Origin: an uncultured Chitinophagaceae bacterium
Lineage (GTDB): Bacteria; Bacteroidota; Bacteroidia; Chitinophagales; Chitinophagaceae
Assembly: GCA_903841915.1 (NCBI GenBank)
Contig: CAIMKO010000221.1
Span: 1 to 5,045, forward strand
DNA length: 5,045 bases
Direction of reading: 5' to 3'
Shown here: positions 1 through 4,976 of the stretch, one piece after another
How positions within the stretch are numbered: position 1 is the first letter of the stretch
Layout: the number at the start of each line of letters is the position of its first letter
Made by a program: the position numbers and the translations under genes
The notes under the pieces: generated by a model
Database searches by the model: none
The model's input: only the letters and a program-made list of their open reading frames with translations
Told to the model about the DNA's origin: nothing

Positions 1-15
1 ATAGTTGGGTTTCTG

Positions 16-48
16 TTTGGATAAATGGTAACAAATTTGTTACCTTTA
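16..48 (+). promoter_or_regulatory. Candidate promoter of hicAB (Bacteroidota type)
   Basis: TTTG at 16-19 and TACCTTTA at 41-48 are separated by 21 nt. This fits the Bacteroidota primary-sigma pattern of a -33 TTG/TTTG and a -7 TAnnTTTG, with one mismatch at the last base. Transcription would begin near 53-56, leaving a leader of about 15 nt before the hicA ATG at 71. No Shine-Dalgarno site is visible, as is usual in this phylum. The assignment rests on motif and spacing only. Confidence 0.5.
27..44. promoter_or_regulatory. Perfect 18-bp palindrome, likely HicB operator
   Basis: GGTAACAAATTTGTTACC is identical to its reverse complement over all 18 bases. It fills the end of the spacer and overlaps the -7 element of the candidate hicAB promoter, so a dimer bound here would block RNA polymerase. 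HicB antitoxins with a DNA-binding C-terminus are known to repress their own operon through palindromic operators. That HicB binds this site is inferred from position and symmetry. Confidence 0.6.
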
Positions 49-70
49 TACCTGTAAATCCAATATCAGC

Positions 71-256
71 ATGAATTCAAAGCAGGTAATCCAGCTTCTT
101 GAAAGGGATGGTTCGGTTGTAAAAGAGCAAAAAGGTAGTCATCGCCAGTATGTTCATCCTACTAAAAAAGGAAAGGTTACTGTTGCTTTTCATGGAAAAA
201 AAGAAATACCGCCAAAAACCTTAAAATCAATATTTACTCAGGCAGGGTTGAAATAA
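71..256 (+). CDS. hicA: HicA-family mRNA interferase toxin
   Basis: This is a 61-residue protein of the HicA/YcfA family, a small double-stranded-RNA-binding-domain-like fold that cleaves mRNA in the cytoplasm when not held by HicB. The family signature is clear: an N-terminal helix (residues 3-13, SKQVIQLLERD), the G-S-H-R-Q-Y core at 22-27 with the catalytic histidine at H24, then a strand and the stretch VAFHGKKEIPPKTLKSI (38-54) that leads into the last helix. The length is normal for the family, so the gene looks intact. The ATG at 71 is the only sensible start, because the first helix begins at once. hicB follows 22 nt downstream and the pair is probably co-transcribed, in the usual toxin-then-antitoxin order. 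Whether the toxin is active cannot be read from sequence. Confidence 0.9.
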   Translation: MNSKQVIQLLERDGSVVKEQKGSHRQYVHPTKKGKVTVAFHGKKEIPPKTLKSIFTQAGLK

Positions 257-278
257 ACAGCAGCTTAAATAACCTTCA

Positions 279-734
279 ATGAAAACAGATCCATTAACTA
301 AAAGAAATTACGAATTATCCATGCAAAAAAAGATCGCTCTGGTAATTGAAAGCTCATCGGCTGCTGAAATTTGGGGAAGGGTCCACTACGAGGATAACCT
401 TATCATAGAATCAGCCCCAGACCTTTTATCCTTAGAAAAAAAAATGAAGAAGCTTTTGAAGGGGTTTCACCAATTAGATCCAAATACTATCAATTTTGAT
501 ATTCAATATGATCTAACCGGCTTATTCGATGAGAAAAGCTTCTTAAATGCTTCTGTGGTAGCTGATAAAGCAGGGATTAGCAGAGGATTAATGCGTCAGT
601 ATATCGCGGGTAATAAATACCCTTCTCATGATCGTGTGATCCAAATTCAAAAGACTATTCATGCTTTGGGGAAGGACCTGCAGCATACAAAGGTTGCAGT
701 ACCCGCGAAAAAAAGAGAATCTCAAATAGCCTGA
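279..734 (+). CDS. hicB: HicB-family antitoxin with C-terminal HTH
   Basis: This is a 151-residue partner of the HicA toxin. Residues about 17-62 (KKIALVIESS..., then GRVHYEDNLIIESAPDLLSLEKKMKKLL) resemble the partial RNase H-like fold of HicB that covers the toxin, although the usual glycine-rich signature is weak. Residues about 85-135 (SFLNASVVADKAGISRGLMRQYIAGNKYPS and the following helix) resemble an XRE-like helix-turn-helix, the DNA-binding domain of Bacteroidota HicB proteins. A basic tail follows (KKRES). The protein probably neutralises HicA and represses the operon through the palindrome at 27-44. The start is uncertain: ATG 279 is closest to hicA, but Met15 at 321 lies directly before the conserved first strand and would give 137 residues. 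No Shine-Dalgarno site favours either one. Confidence 0.8.
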   Translation: MKTDPLTKRNYELSMQKKIALVIESSSAAEIWGRVHYEDNLIIESAPDLLSLEKKMKKLLKGFHQLDPNTINFDIQYDLTGLFDEKSFLNASVVADKAGISRGLMRQYIAGNKYPSHDRVIQIQKTIHALGKDLQHTKVAVPAKKRESQIA

Positions 735-741
735 TCCGGTT

Positions 742-786
742 AAAAAATAAAAAACCGCTGATACTTAACGTAAAAGCGGCTTTATT
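742..786. terminator. Bidirectional intrinsic terminator
   Basis: CCGCT (755-759) pairs with AGCGG (775-779). An inner TAC/GTA pairing (761-763 with 769-771) continues the stem across a small internal loop. On the minus strand the stem is followed by TTTTTTATTTTTT (754-742), a strong U-tract that would end tRNA-Lys transcription. On the plus strand it is followed by a C and then TTTATT, a weaker tract that would end hicAB. The hairpin sits between convergent genes, 20 nt past the hicB stop and next to the tRNA 3' end. Confidence 0.75.
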
Positions 787-787
787 G

Positions 788-861
788 TGACCCCTCAGGG
801 ACTCGAACCCTGGACCTACTGATTAAGAGTCAGTAGCTCTAACCAGCTGAGCTAAGGAGTC
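788..861 (-). tRNA. tRNA-Lys (anticodon CUU)
   Basis: Read on the minus strand from 861 to 788, the 74 nt fold into a complete cloverleaf. The acceptor stem GACTCCT pairs with AGGGGTC (one G-U). The D arm is GCTC/GAGC with an AGCTGGTTA loop. The anticodon stem ACTGA/TCAGT carries the loop CTCTTAA, so the anticodon is CUU and reads AAG (lysine). The variable loop is AGGTC, and the T arm CAGGG/CCCTG has the loop TTCGAGT. The discriminator base is A. CCA is not encoded (the next bases are CAA), so it must be added after transcription. The gene is single, with its own promoter upstream and a terminator directly downstream. Confidence 0.97.
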
Positions 862-877
862 GTAAAAATTTGGACGG

Positions 878-908
878 CAAAAATACGGCAATAGAGCTTT
901 CCACACAA
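878..908 (-). promoter_or_regulatory. Promoter of tRNA-Lys
   Basis: On the minus strand TTG (908-906) is followed after exactly 20 nt by TATTTTTG (885-878), a perfect match to the Bacteroidota -7 consensus TAnnTTTG. Transcription would begin around 873, giving a 5' leader of about 10-12 nt before the mature tRNA end at 861. Motif, spacing and position all agree. Confidence 0.8.
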
Positions 909-971
909 TTATTCATTTTAAAAAAACATTCGGCAGTAGAAAAGGCAAGAAGAATATTGTACTTTGAGTAG

Positions 972-1682
972 GTGAAGTCCCCCCTGCAATACCGTATCCT
1001 GCCGCTGGGCGATCATGCACTTTGCATTGAATTGGGTGAGATCATTGACGCATCCATCAATCAACAATGTATTGCCCTCTTTCATCAGCTCAAAGAACTG
1101 GCCATTCCTTTTATCAAAGACATTATCCCTGCTTATGCTTCTGTAACTGTTGTATATGATGTGGCAGCCATCCGTAAAGAACATCCATCTGCCTATGGAT
1201 TCATGAAAGAAAAGCTGGAGGCGATGCTGTTGAGGATCGATACTGATCAACCTCTCTCTCATCGAAAAATAGAGATCCCAGTTTGTTATGATCTTTCACT
1301 TGGCATTGATCTGCAGGAAATGTCGCAGGAAAAAAATATTGCTGTTGAAGAGATCATCCGGATACACACAAACAAAACATACCGTGTATTCATGATCGGT
1401 TTCCTGCCCGGCTTTGCCTATATGGGATCGGTGGATGAATCGATCATTACAGCACGCAGGGCGCAACCCCGTACAACTGTGGCTGCAGGCAGCGTGGGCA
1501 TTGCGGGAGAACAAACCGGTATTTATCCATTGGATTCACCAGGTGGGTGGAATATCATCGGACAAACACCGCTGAAATTATTTGATGCAAAAAGAAAGCA
1601 ACCTGTGCTGCTGGAAGCAGGTGATGAGATCCAATTTGTTGCTATTGATATAAATGAGTTTAATAACTATAATTTGGGATAA
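972..1682 (+). CDS. pxpB: 5-oxoprolinase subunit PxpB (KipI family)
   Basis: This 236-residue protein belongs to the KipI/carboxyltransferase C/D family and is one of three subunits of the cytoplasmic ATP-dependent 5-oxoprolinase (5-oxoproline + ATP + 2 H2O to L-glutamate + ADP + Pi). The N-terminal domain opens with YRILPLGDHALCIELGE (7-23). The cyclophilin-like C-terminal domain has the family hallmarks GFLPGFAYMG (143-152), the RRAQPRTTVAAGSVGIAG block (162-179) and QTGIYPLDSPGGWNIIGQTP (181-200). Length is typical. The start is GTG at 972: an in-frame TAG lies directly before it (969-971), and no ATG, GTG or TTG follows before the conserved YRILPLG block. A weak TACTTTG (960-966) lies only 5 nt ahead of it, so no convincing promoter or ribosome site is seen. 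KipI of Bacillus subtilis was first described as an inhibitor of the sporulation kinase KinA; with pxpC and pxpA beside it, the enzyme role is the better call. Confidence 0.93.
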   Translation: MKSPLQYRILPLGDHALCIELGEIIDASINQQCIALFHQLKELAIPFIKDIIPAYASVTVVYDVAAIRKEHPSAYGFMKEKLEAMLLRIDTDQPLSHRKIEIPVCYDLSLGIDLQEMSQEKNIAVEEIIRIHTNKTYRVFMIGFLPGFAYMGSVDESIITARRAQPRTTVAAGSVGIAGEQTGIYPLDSPGGWNIIGQTPLKLFDAKRKQPVLLEAGDEIQFVAIDINEFNNYNLG

Positions 1683-1687
1683 GGAGG
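1681..1687 (+). promoter_or_regulatory. Orphan Shine-Dalgarno-like AAGGAGG at pxpB stop
   Basis: AAGGAGG overlaps the last two bases of the pxpB TAA stop. It is a near-perfect Shine-Dalgarno sequence, but the only ATG it serves (1689) opens a three-codon reading frame (Met-Glu-His-stop). The real next gene, pxpC, begins about 155 nt away, beyond an inverted repeat. It may once have served pxpC. Bacteroidota use such sites little, so chance is also possible. Confidence 0.35.
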
Positions 1688-1811
1688 AATGGAACACTGA
1701 TGACACAGATTGAACTGATTTTAACCGAAATATAGAATAACGCGATCTGATTAGTTATCATCCATATTATCCGTGTCTCTTGCCTACCGGCAGGCAGGTC
1801 TGTGTTCTATT
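1688..1811. repeat. Imperfect inverted-repeat intergenic element
   Basis: The 124-nt element is bounded by AATGGAACACTGA (1688-1700) and TCTGTGTTCTATT (1799-1811), which match as inverted repeats at 11 of 13 positions. Inside them GACACAGAT (1702-1710) pairs with ATCCGTGTC (1769-1777) with one mismatch, and weaker symmetry continues inward (GAT...GAT...AAC in both arms). The ACACAGAT/ATCTGTGT style is familiar from non-coding repeats scattered in Bacteroidota genomes; copy number here cannot be tested from one window. It fills almost the whole pxpB-pxpC gap and has no convincing coding sequence. Confidence 0.7.
1778..1798. repeat. Small GC-rich palindrome nested in larger repeat
   Basis: TGCCTACCGGCAGGCA (1781-1796) is palindromic at 14 of 16 positions and much richer in GC than its surroundings. 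It interrupts the right arm of the larger inverted repeat, where GTGTC would otherwise run almost straight into CTGTGTTC as it does in the left arm. TCT occurs on both sides (1778-1780 and 1799-1801), which could be a short target duplication or chance. Confidence 0.6.
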
Positions 1812-1841
1812 TCTTAACGCTACCTATAAAAAACAAATCGA

Positions 1842-2843
1842 TTGAGTATTCAGGTCATCAAACAAGGCATTGCAGACAGTATCCAGGACAATGGAAGGTA
1901 TGGCTGCCAGCATCTAGGGATCAATCCCAACGGTGTAATGGATCCTGTTGCCGCGGCTGCAGCCAATCTGTTGGTGGGCAATGATCTGAATGAAGCGGTG
2001 ATCGAAATGCATTTTCCGGCTTCTGTCTTCTTATTCAAAGAACAATCGATGATCGCCATTTGCGGAGCAGATCTTCTAGCTATGATCAATGATGTTTTTG
2101 TTCCGGTCAATACACCCATCATCATCGAAAAGAATTGTGTGCTGCAATTTAAAAAACCACTCAGTGGTGCAAGAGCATATCTGGCAGTGAAGGGAGGTTT
2201 CGAACTGCAACCCTGGTTGGGCAGTTTTAGTACCAATACTAAAGCAGCGGCGGGTGGCTTTGAAGGAAGGAACTTGAAGAAGCATGATGAACTCAATTTT
2301 CGTACGGTTCAAAAATATGGTACTGCCTTAAAAAATAAAGACTGTGAGATATTGAACTGGAAAGCTTCTGTTAAAAATTTCTATCCTGCTTCTCCTGTCA
2401 TACGGATCACAAGAGGATCGGAATTTGATTGGCTGACCGAAGATGCGAAAAAAAGATTGCAGTCGGACTCTTTCATCATCAGCAATCAAAGCGACCGTAT
2501 GGGTTATCGAATGAAGGGCGATGCTTTGATAATACAAAATGAAAACCAATTGATCTCAACAGGCATCACAAAAGGAACCATTCAATTGTTGCCCGATGGG
2601 CAGTTCATTATTTTGATGGCCGATCATCAAACAACAGGTGGTTATCCGAAGATCGCGCATGTGATCTCGGCTGATATTCCGGCATTGGCGCAAATGAATG
2701 CGGGAGAAAAAATTCAATTCAAGCTTATTGAGCAACAGGAGGCGGAAGATCTTTTGTTCGAACAACAGCAACAATTACTGCAATTGCAAAACGCGATCAG
2801 TTTTCCTTTACTAAAATTCAAACAGCAATATGCGATCGATTGA
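1842..2843 (+). CDS. pxpC: 5-oxoprolinase subunit PxpC (KipA family)
   Basis: This 333-residue protein of the KipA/carboxyltransferase A/B family (cyclophilin-like fold, related to urea amidolyase and biotin-dependent carboxylase domains) is the partner of PxpB in 5-oxoprolinase. Family blocks appear in order: SIQVIKQGIADSIQDNGRYG (2-21), HLGINPNGVMDP and ANLLVGN (24-47), the ICGADL strand (73-78), ARAYLAVKGGF with LGSFST (110-131), GGFEGR (138-143), ITRGSEFDWLTEDA (189-202), NQSDRMGYRMKG (215-226), and MADHQTTGGYPKIAHVISADIP (259-280). Length is normal. The last 30 residues are glutamine-rich (EQQQQLLQLQ). The start is TTG at 1842: the in-frame stop at 1827 excludes anything longer, and the conserved block begins at residue 2. 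The stop overlaps the pxpA start by 14 nt, which suggests translational coupling. Upstream, the gene is separated from pxpB by an inverted repeat. Confidence 0.93.
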   Translation: MSIQVIKQGIADSIQDNGRYGCQHLGINPNGVMDPVAAAAANLLVGNDLNEAVIEMHFPASVFLFKEQSMIAICGADLLAMINDVFVPVNTPIIIEKNCVLQFKKPLSGARAYLAVKGGFELQPWLGSFSTNTKAAAGGFEGRNLKKHDELNFRTVQKYGTALKNKDCEILNWKASVKNFYPASPVIRITRGSEFDWLTEDAKKRLQSDSFIISNQSDRMGYRMKGDALIIQNENQLISTGITKGTIQLLPDGQFIILMADHQTTGGYPKIAHVISADIPALAQMNAGEKIQFKLIEQQEAEDLLFEQQQQLLQLQNAISFPLLKFKQQYAID

Positions 2844-3570
2844 TCTGAATTGCGATATGGGCGAGGGTCTGTACACCGATGCCGCGTTGATGCCTTTTAT
2901 CAGCAGCGCCAATATTGCCTGCGGTTATCATGCAGGAACCCTGGAAACCATGAAGCATACTGTGGAGCTCGCTATCCTGCATCATGTTGCTGTTGGCGCT
3001 CATCCGGGTTTTGATGACAGAGAAAATTTCGGGCGAACAGAAATGATCCTGCCGCAAAAAGCATTGTATAGTTTGGTCTCCGCACAGATCATTGCCTTGT
3101 ATAAGATCTGCGTTCAACATGAGATCAGCTTACATCATGTAAAACCACACGGTGCTTTGTACAATATGGCAGCAAGGGATGCAGAAACGGCAAACACAAT
3201 TGCGCAAGCCATAAAAGATGTTGATGAAAATTTAATTCTCTACGGATTAAGCGGGAGTCATCTCATCAGCGAAGCCAACAAACTGAATTTAAAAACAGTG
3301 AGTGAGGTTTTTGCAGACCGTACCTATCAGAATGACGGCAGTTTAATTTCCCGAAATCAAAGTAATGCATTGATCGAAGATGAAGATGCATCTGTGCAGC
3401 AGGTCTTGCAAATGATACAGCAGCAAACAGTAACCAGTGTTTCAGGTAAACCCGTTAATATTGTTGCACAAACGGTTTGCATTCACGGCGATGGAAAGCA
3501 TGCTGTTGCGTTTGCGAAAAAGATACATCAAACCCTCAAACAACATCATATTGAGATCAAGGCTTTTTAA
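2830..3570 (+). CDS. pxpA: 5-oxoprolinase subunit PxpA (LamB/YcsF family)
   Basis: This 246-residue protein of the LamB/YcsF family is the third subunit of the ATP-dependent 5-oxoprolinase; the complex recycles 5-oxoproline, a spontaneous breakdown product of glutamine and glutamyl peptides, to glutamate. The signature residues are all present: IDLNCDMGEG (4-13), MPFISSANIACGYHAG (21-36), GAHPGFDDRENFGR (56-69), HHVKPHGALYN (102-112), SEVFADRTYQNDGSLISR (158-175) and CIHGDG (217-222). The family uses a deacetylase-like beta/alpha barrel, and the Asp/His-rich clusters probably form its active site. Length matches the usual 245-255. The ATG at 2830 lies inside the end of pxpC and begins directly before the conserved DLNCDMGEG block. 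The stop at 3568-3570 lies inside the proposed start region of the transporter gene. Confidence 0.95.
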   Translation: MRSIDLNCDMGEGLYTDAALMPFISSANIACGYHAGTLETMKHTVELAILHHVAVGAHPGFDDRENFGRTEMILPQKALYSLVSAQIIALYKICVQHEISLHHVKPHGALYNMAARDAETANTIAQAIKDVDENLILYGLSGSHLISEANKLNLKTVSEVFADRTYQNDGSLISRNQSNALIEDEDASVQQVLQMIQQQTVTSVSGKPVNIVAQTVCIHGDGKHAVAFAKKIHQTLKQHHIEIKAF

Positions 3571-4753
3571 GAATTTCCATTTACGTGTTGGCGGTGCCGG
3601 TTTAGGTGCTGCATTTCTCATGGCCAATTCATCCATTGGTCCGGGCTTTCTTACACAAACCACGGTCTTCACACAACAATTACTGACGAGCTTTGGATTT
3701 GTGATCATCGTTTCGGTGCTATTAGATATCGGTGCACAATTAAACACCTGGCGCATTTTAACGATGAGTGAAATGCGTGCACAGGATCTATCCAACCAGT
3801 TATTACCAGGGCTCGGATATTTTTTATGTGCCATGGTGGTGATGGGAGGCTTTGCTTTCAATATCGGCAATATCGCAGGATGTGGTTTGGGTATAAATGT
3901 TTTAACGGGGTTGAGTTTTGAGAAAGGTGCCATCATTAGTTGTGTGATCGCATTGATCTTATTCTGGGTAAGAGAGATCGGTAAAATGCTGGATGGTTTC
4001 ACTAAGATCTTAGGCACATTAAAAATAATGCTGACGCTGTTCATTGCTTATGCGGCACATCCTCCTTTGCTCGAAAGCATTCATCATACTTTCATTCCTG
4101 AAAAATTATCTACTGCCGCCATCGTTACCATTGTTGGCGGAACAGTGGGAGGTTATATCACTTTCTCCGGTGCGCATCGTTTACTGGATGCGGGCATCAA
4201 GGGAAAAGCAAGTATGCAGGAAGTGAATAAAAGTGCGATCAGCGGCATCATCATTTCCACCATCATGCGTTTCATTTTATTTCTGGCAGTTGTTGGTGTT
4301 GTTATAAAGGGTGTTGTGTTGGATAATAATAACCCTGCTGCTACTGTTTTTCAAACTGCAGCGGGAAATTTTGGTCTGCGCATTTTTGGCGTGGTATTAT
4401 GGAGTGCCGCAATCTCTTCTGTTGTTGGTGCGGCATATACTTCTGTTTCTTTCTTTAAAACATTCCATCCGTTGTTCATCAAATACGAAAGGCTCTGCAT
4501 TTCTATATTCATTATTCTTTCCACTTGCATTTTTGTTTTCATTGGGAAGCCTAAACAATTATTATTATTCGCAGGCATTGCCAATGGTTTTATTTTACCC
4601 ATTGCATTGGCCATCATTTTAATTGCTGCAAACAATAGTAAATTAATGAAGGGCTATCAACATCCTTTGTGGATGAGGCTTTCGGGCTGGCTGGTGGTGG
4701 CAGCCATGGGATGGATGAGTATATTGACCGTTTACGATTGGGCGGTGAAATGA
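3551..4753 (+). CDS. NRAMP-fold transporter lacking metal-site residues
   Basis: This is a 400-residue inner-membrane protein with about 11 hydrophobic helices (roughly 14-34, 45-65, 88-112, 124-140, 152-170, 186-206, 228-255, 275-300, 314-331, 337-361, 376-396). It belongs to the NRAMP-related group that includes B. subtilis YcsG, which also neighbours the pxpA homologue ycsF. Helix 1 reads SSIGPGFLTQ (27-36), so the Nramp DPGN motif is GPGF (G30, F33). Helix 6 reads IVGGTVGGYITF (194-205), so MPH is GGY. Key metal ligands are therefore absent, and Mn2+/Fe2+ transport is unlikely. Uptake of 5-oxoproline or a related acid is inferred from context. The start is TTG at 3551, overlapping pxpA by 20 nt; an ATG at 3437 would add 38 non-family residues, and the ATG at 3620 would cut helix 1. 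Confidence 0.85.
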   Translation: MRSRLFKNFHLRVGGAGLGAAFLMANSSIGPGFLTQTTVFTQQLLTSFGFVIIVSVLLDIGAQLNTWRILTMSEMRAQDLSNQLLPGLGYFLCAMVVMGGFAFNIGNIAGCGLGINVLTGLSFEKGAIISCVIALILFWVREIGKMLDGFTKILGTLKIMLTLFIAYAAHPPLLESIHHTFIPEKLSTAAIVTIVGGTVGGYITFSGAHRLLDAGIKGKASMQEVNKSAISGIIISTIMRFILFLAVVGVVIKGVVLDNNNPAATVFQTAAGNFGLRIFGVVLWSAAISSVVGAAYTSVSFFKTFHPLFIKYERLCISIFIILSTCIFVFIGKPKQLLLFAGIANGFILPIALAIILIAANNSKLMKGYQHPLWMRLSGWLVVAAMGWMSILTVYDWAVK

Positions 4754-4779
4754 TTTTTACAAGCGGTAGTTTTTCGATG

Positions 4780-4812
4780 ATGCAGTGCTTGCGTCGCACT
4801 CTTGTACTGCAT
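4780..4812. repeat. Intergenic hairpin with two alternative pairings
   Basis: ATGCAGT (4780-4786) pairs perfectly with ACTGCAT (4806-4812) around a 19-nt loop. Overlapping it, AGTGC (4784-4788) can pair with GCACT (4796-4800) around a 7-nt loop, so the two folds exclude each other. The hairpin begins 27 nt after the transporter stop. It has no clear U-tract on the plus strand (only AACTTTATTG), so it is at best a weak terminator of the pxp operon, or another dispersed palindrome. Confidence 0.45.
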
Positions 4813-4845
4813 AACTTTATTGAACAATAATAATAATTGAAGGGG

Positions 4846-4919
4846 GCTGTCGTCCCTAGGCAGGAGGGATATGTTGAGCTTTAGTATAAATGTTGGGCAG
4901 ATCCCTCCTGCGTCGGGAT
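4846..4919. repeat. Long imperfect palindromic intergenic element
   Basis: GCAGGAGGGAT (4860-4870) is perfectly inverted as ATCCCTCCTGC (4901-4911) across a 30-nt loop, with outer pairing of TCCC (4853-4856) and GGGA (4915-4918). The arms have the look of dispersed palindromic repeats seen in Chitinophagaceae-like genomes. The left flank GCTGTCGTCCC (4846-4856) should be mirrored as roughly GGGACGACAGC on the right, but after GTCGGGAT (4912-4919) the symmetry stops abruptly where TGTAAAGG begins. As RNA this would be a stable stem that could stop the operon transcript or protect its 3' end. The exact left edge is uncertain. Confidence 0.7.
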
Positions 4920-4940
4920 TGTAAAGGTCAGATAATTCGG

Positions 4941-4976
4941 TAACAGAATTTAGATAGAATAAACTAAATTTTGTTA
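4941..4976 (+). promoter_or_regulatory. Hairpin abutting the start codon at 4976
   Basis: TAACAGAATTTAG (4941-4953) pairs with CTAAATTTTGTTA (4964-4976) over 13 consecutive positions, one of them G-U, around a 10-nt loop. The last paired base is the A of the ATG at 4976. Transcripts entering from upstream would therefore fold with their initiation region in or next to a stem. Some transposase genes use such hairpins to block translation from read-through RNA. There is no U-tract after it, so it is not an intrinsic terminator. Confidence 0.55.

Noticed and set aside
960..972. TACTTTG followed closely by GTG, read as a leaderless pxpB promoter
   Set aside because: The -7 motif is one base short of TAnnTTTG and no TTG lies at the right distance upstream; too weak to annotate.
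918..1262. 114-codon open frame on the minus strand
   Set aside because: It is antisense to the conserved pxpB N-terminal domain, resembles no known protein and has no promoter pointing into it.
1688..1811. Insertion sequence or CRISPR array between pxpB and pxpC
   Set aside because: There is no transposase and no regularly spaced direct repeats; the segment is a single imperfect inverted repeat without coding capacity.
1802..1984. 60-codon frame spanning the repeat end and pxpC start
   Set aside because: It overlaps the strongly conserved beginning of pxpC in another frame and gives a cysteine- and glutamine-rich product with no recognisable features.
3437..3550. ATG at 3437 as the transporter start
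   Set aside because: The extra 38 residues lie in another frame over the conserved C-terminal part of pxpA (CIHGDG), and they are not hydrophobic or family-like; TTG 3551 gives a normal NRAMP-related length.
3442..4044. 200-codon open frame on the minus strand
   Set aside because: It lies antisense to the pxpA end and to the transporter, whose helices and motifs are clear; its translation shows no family features and looks like the shadow of a hydrophobic gene.
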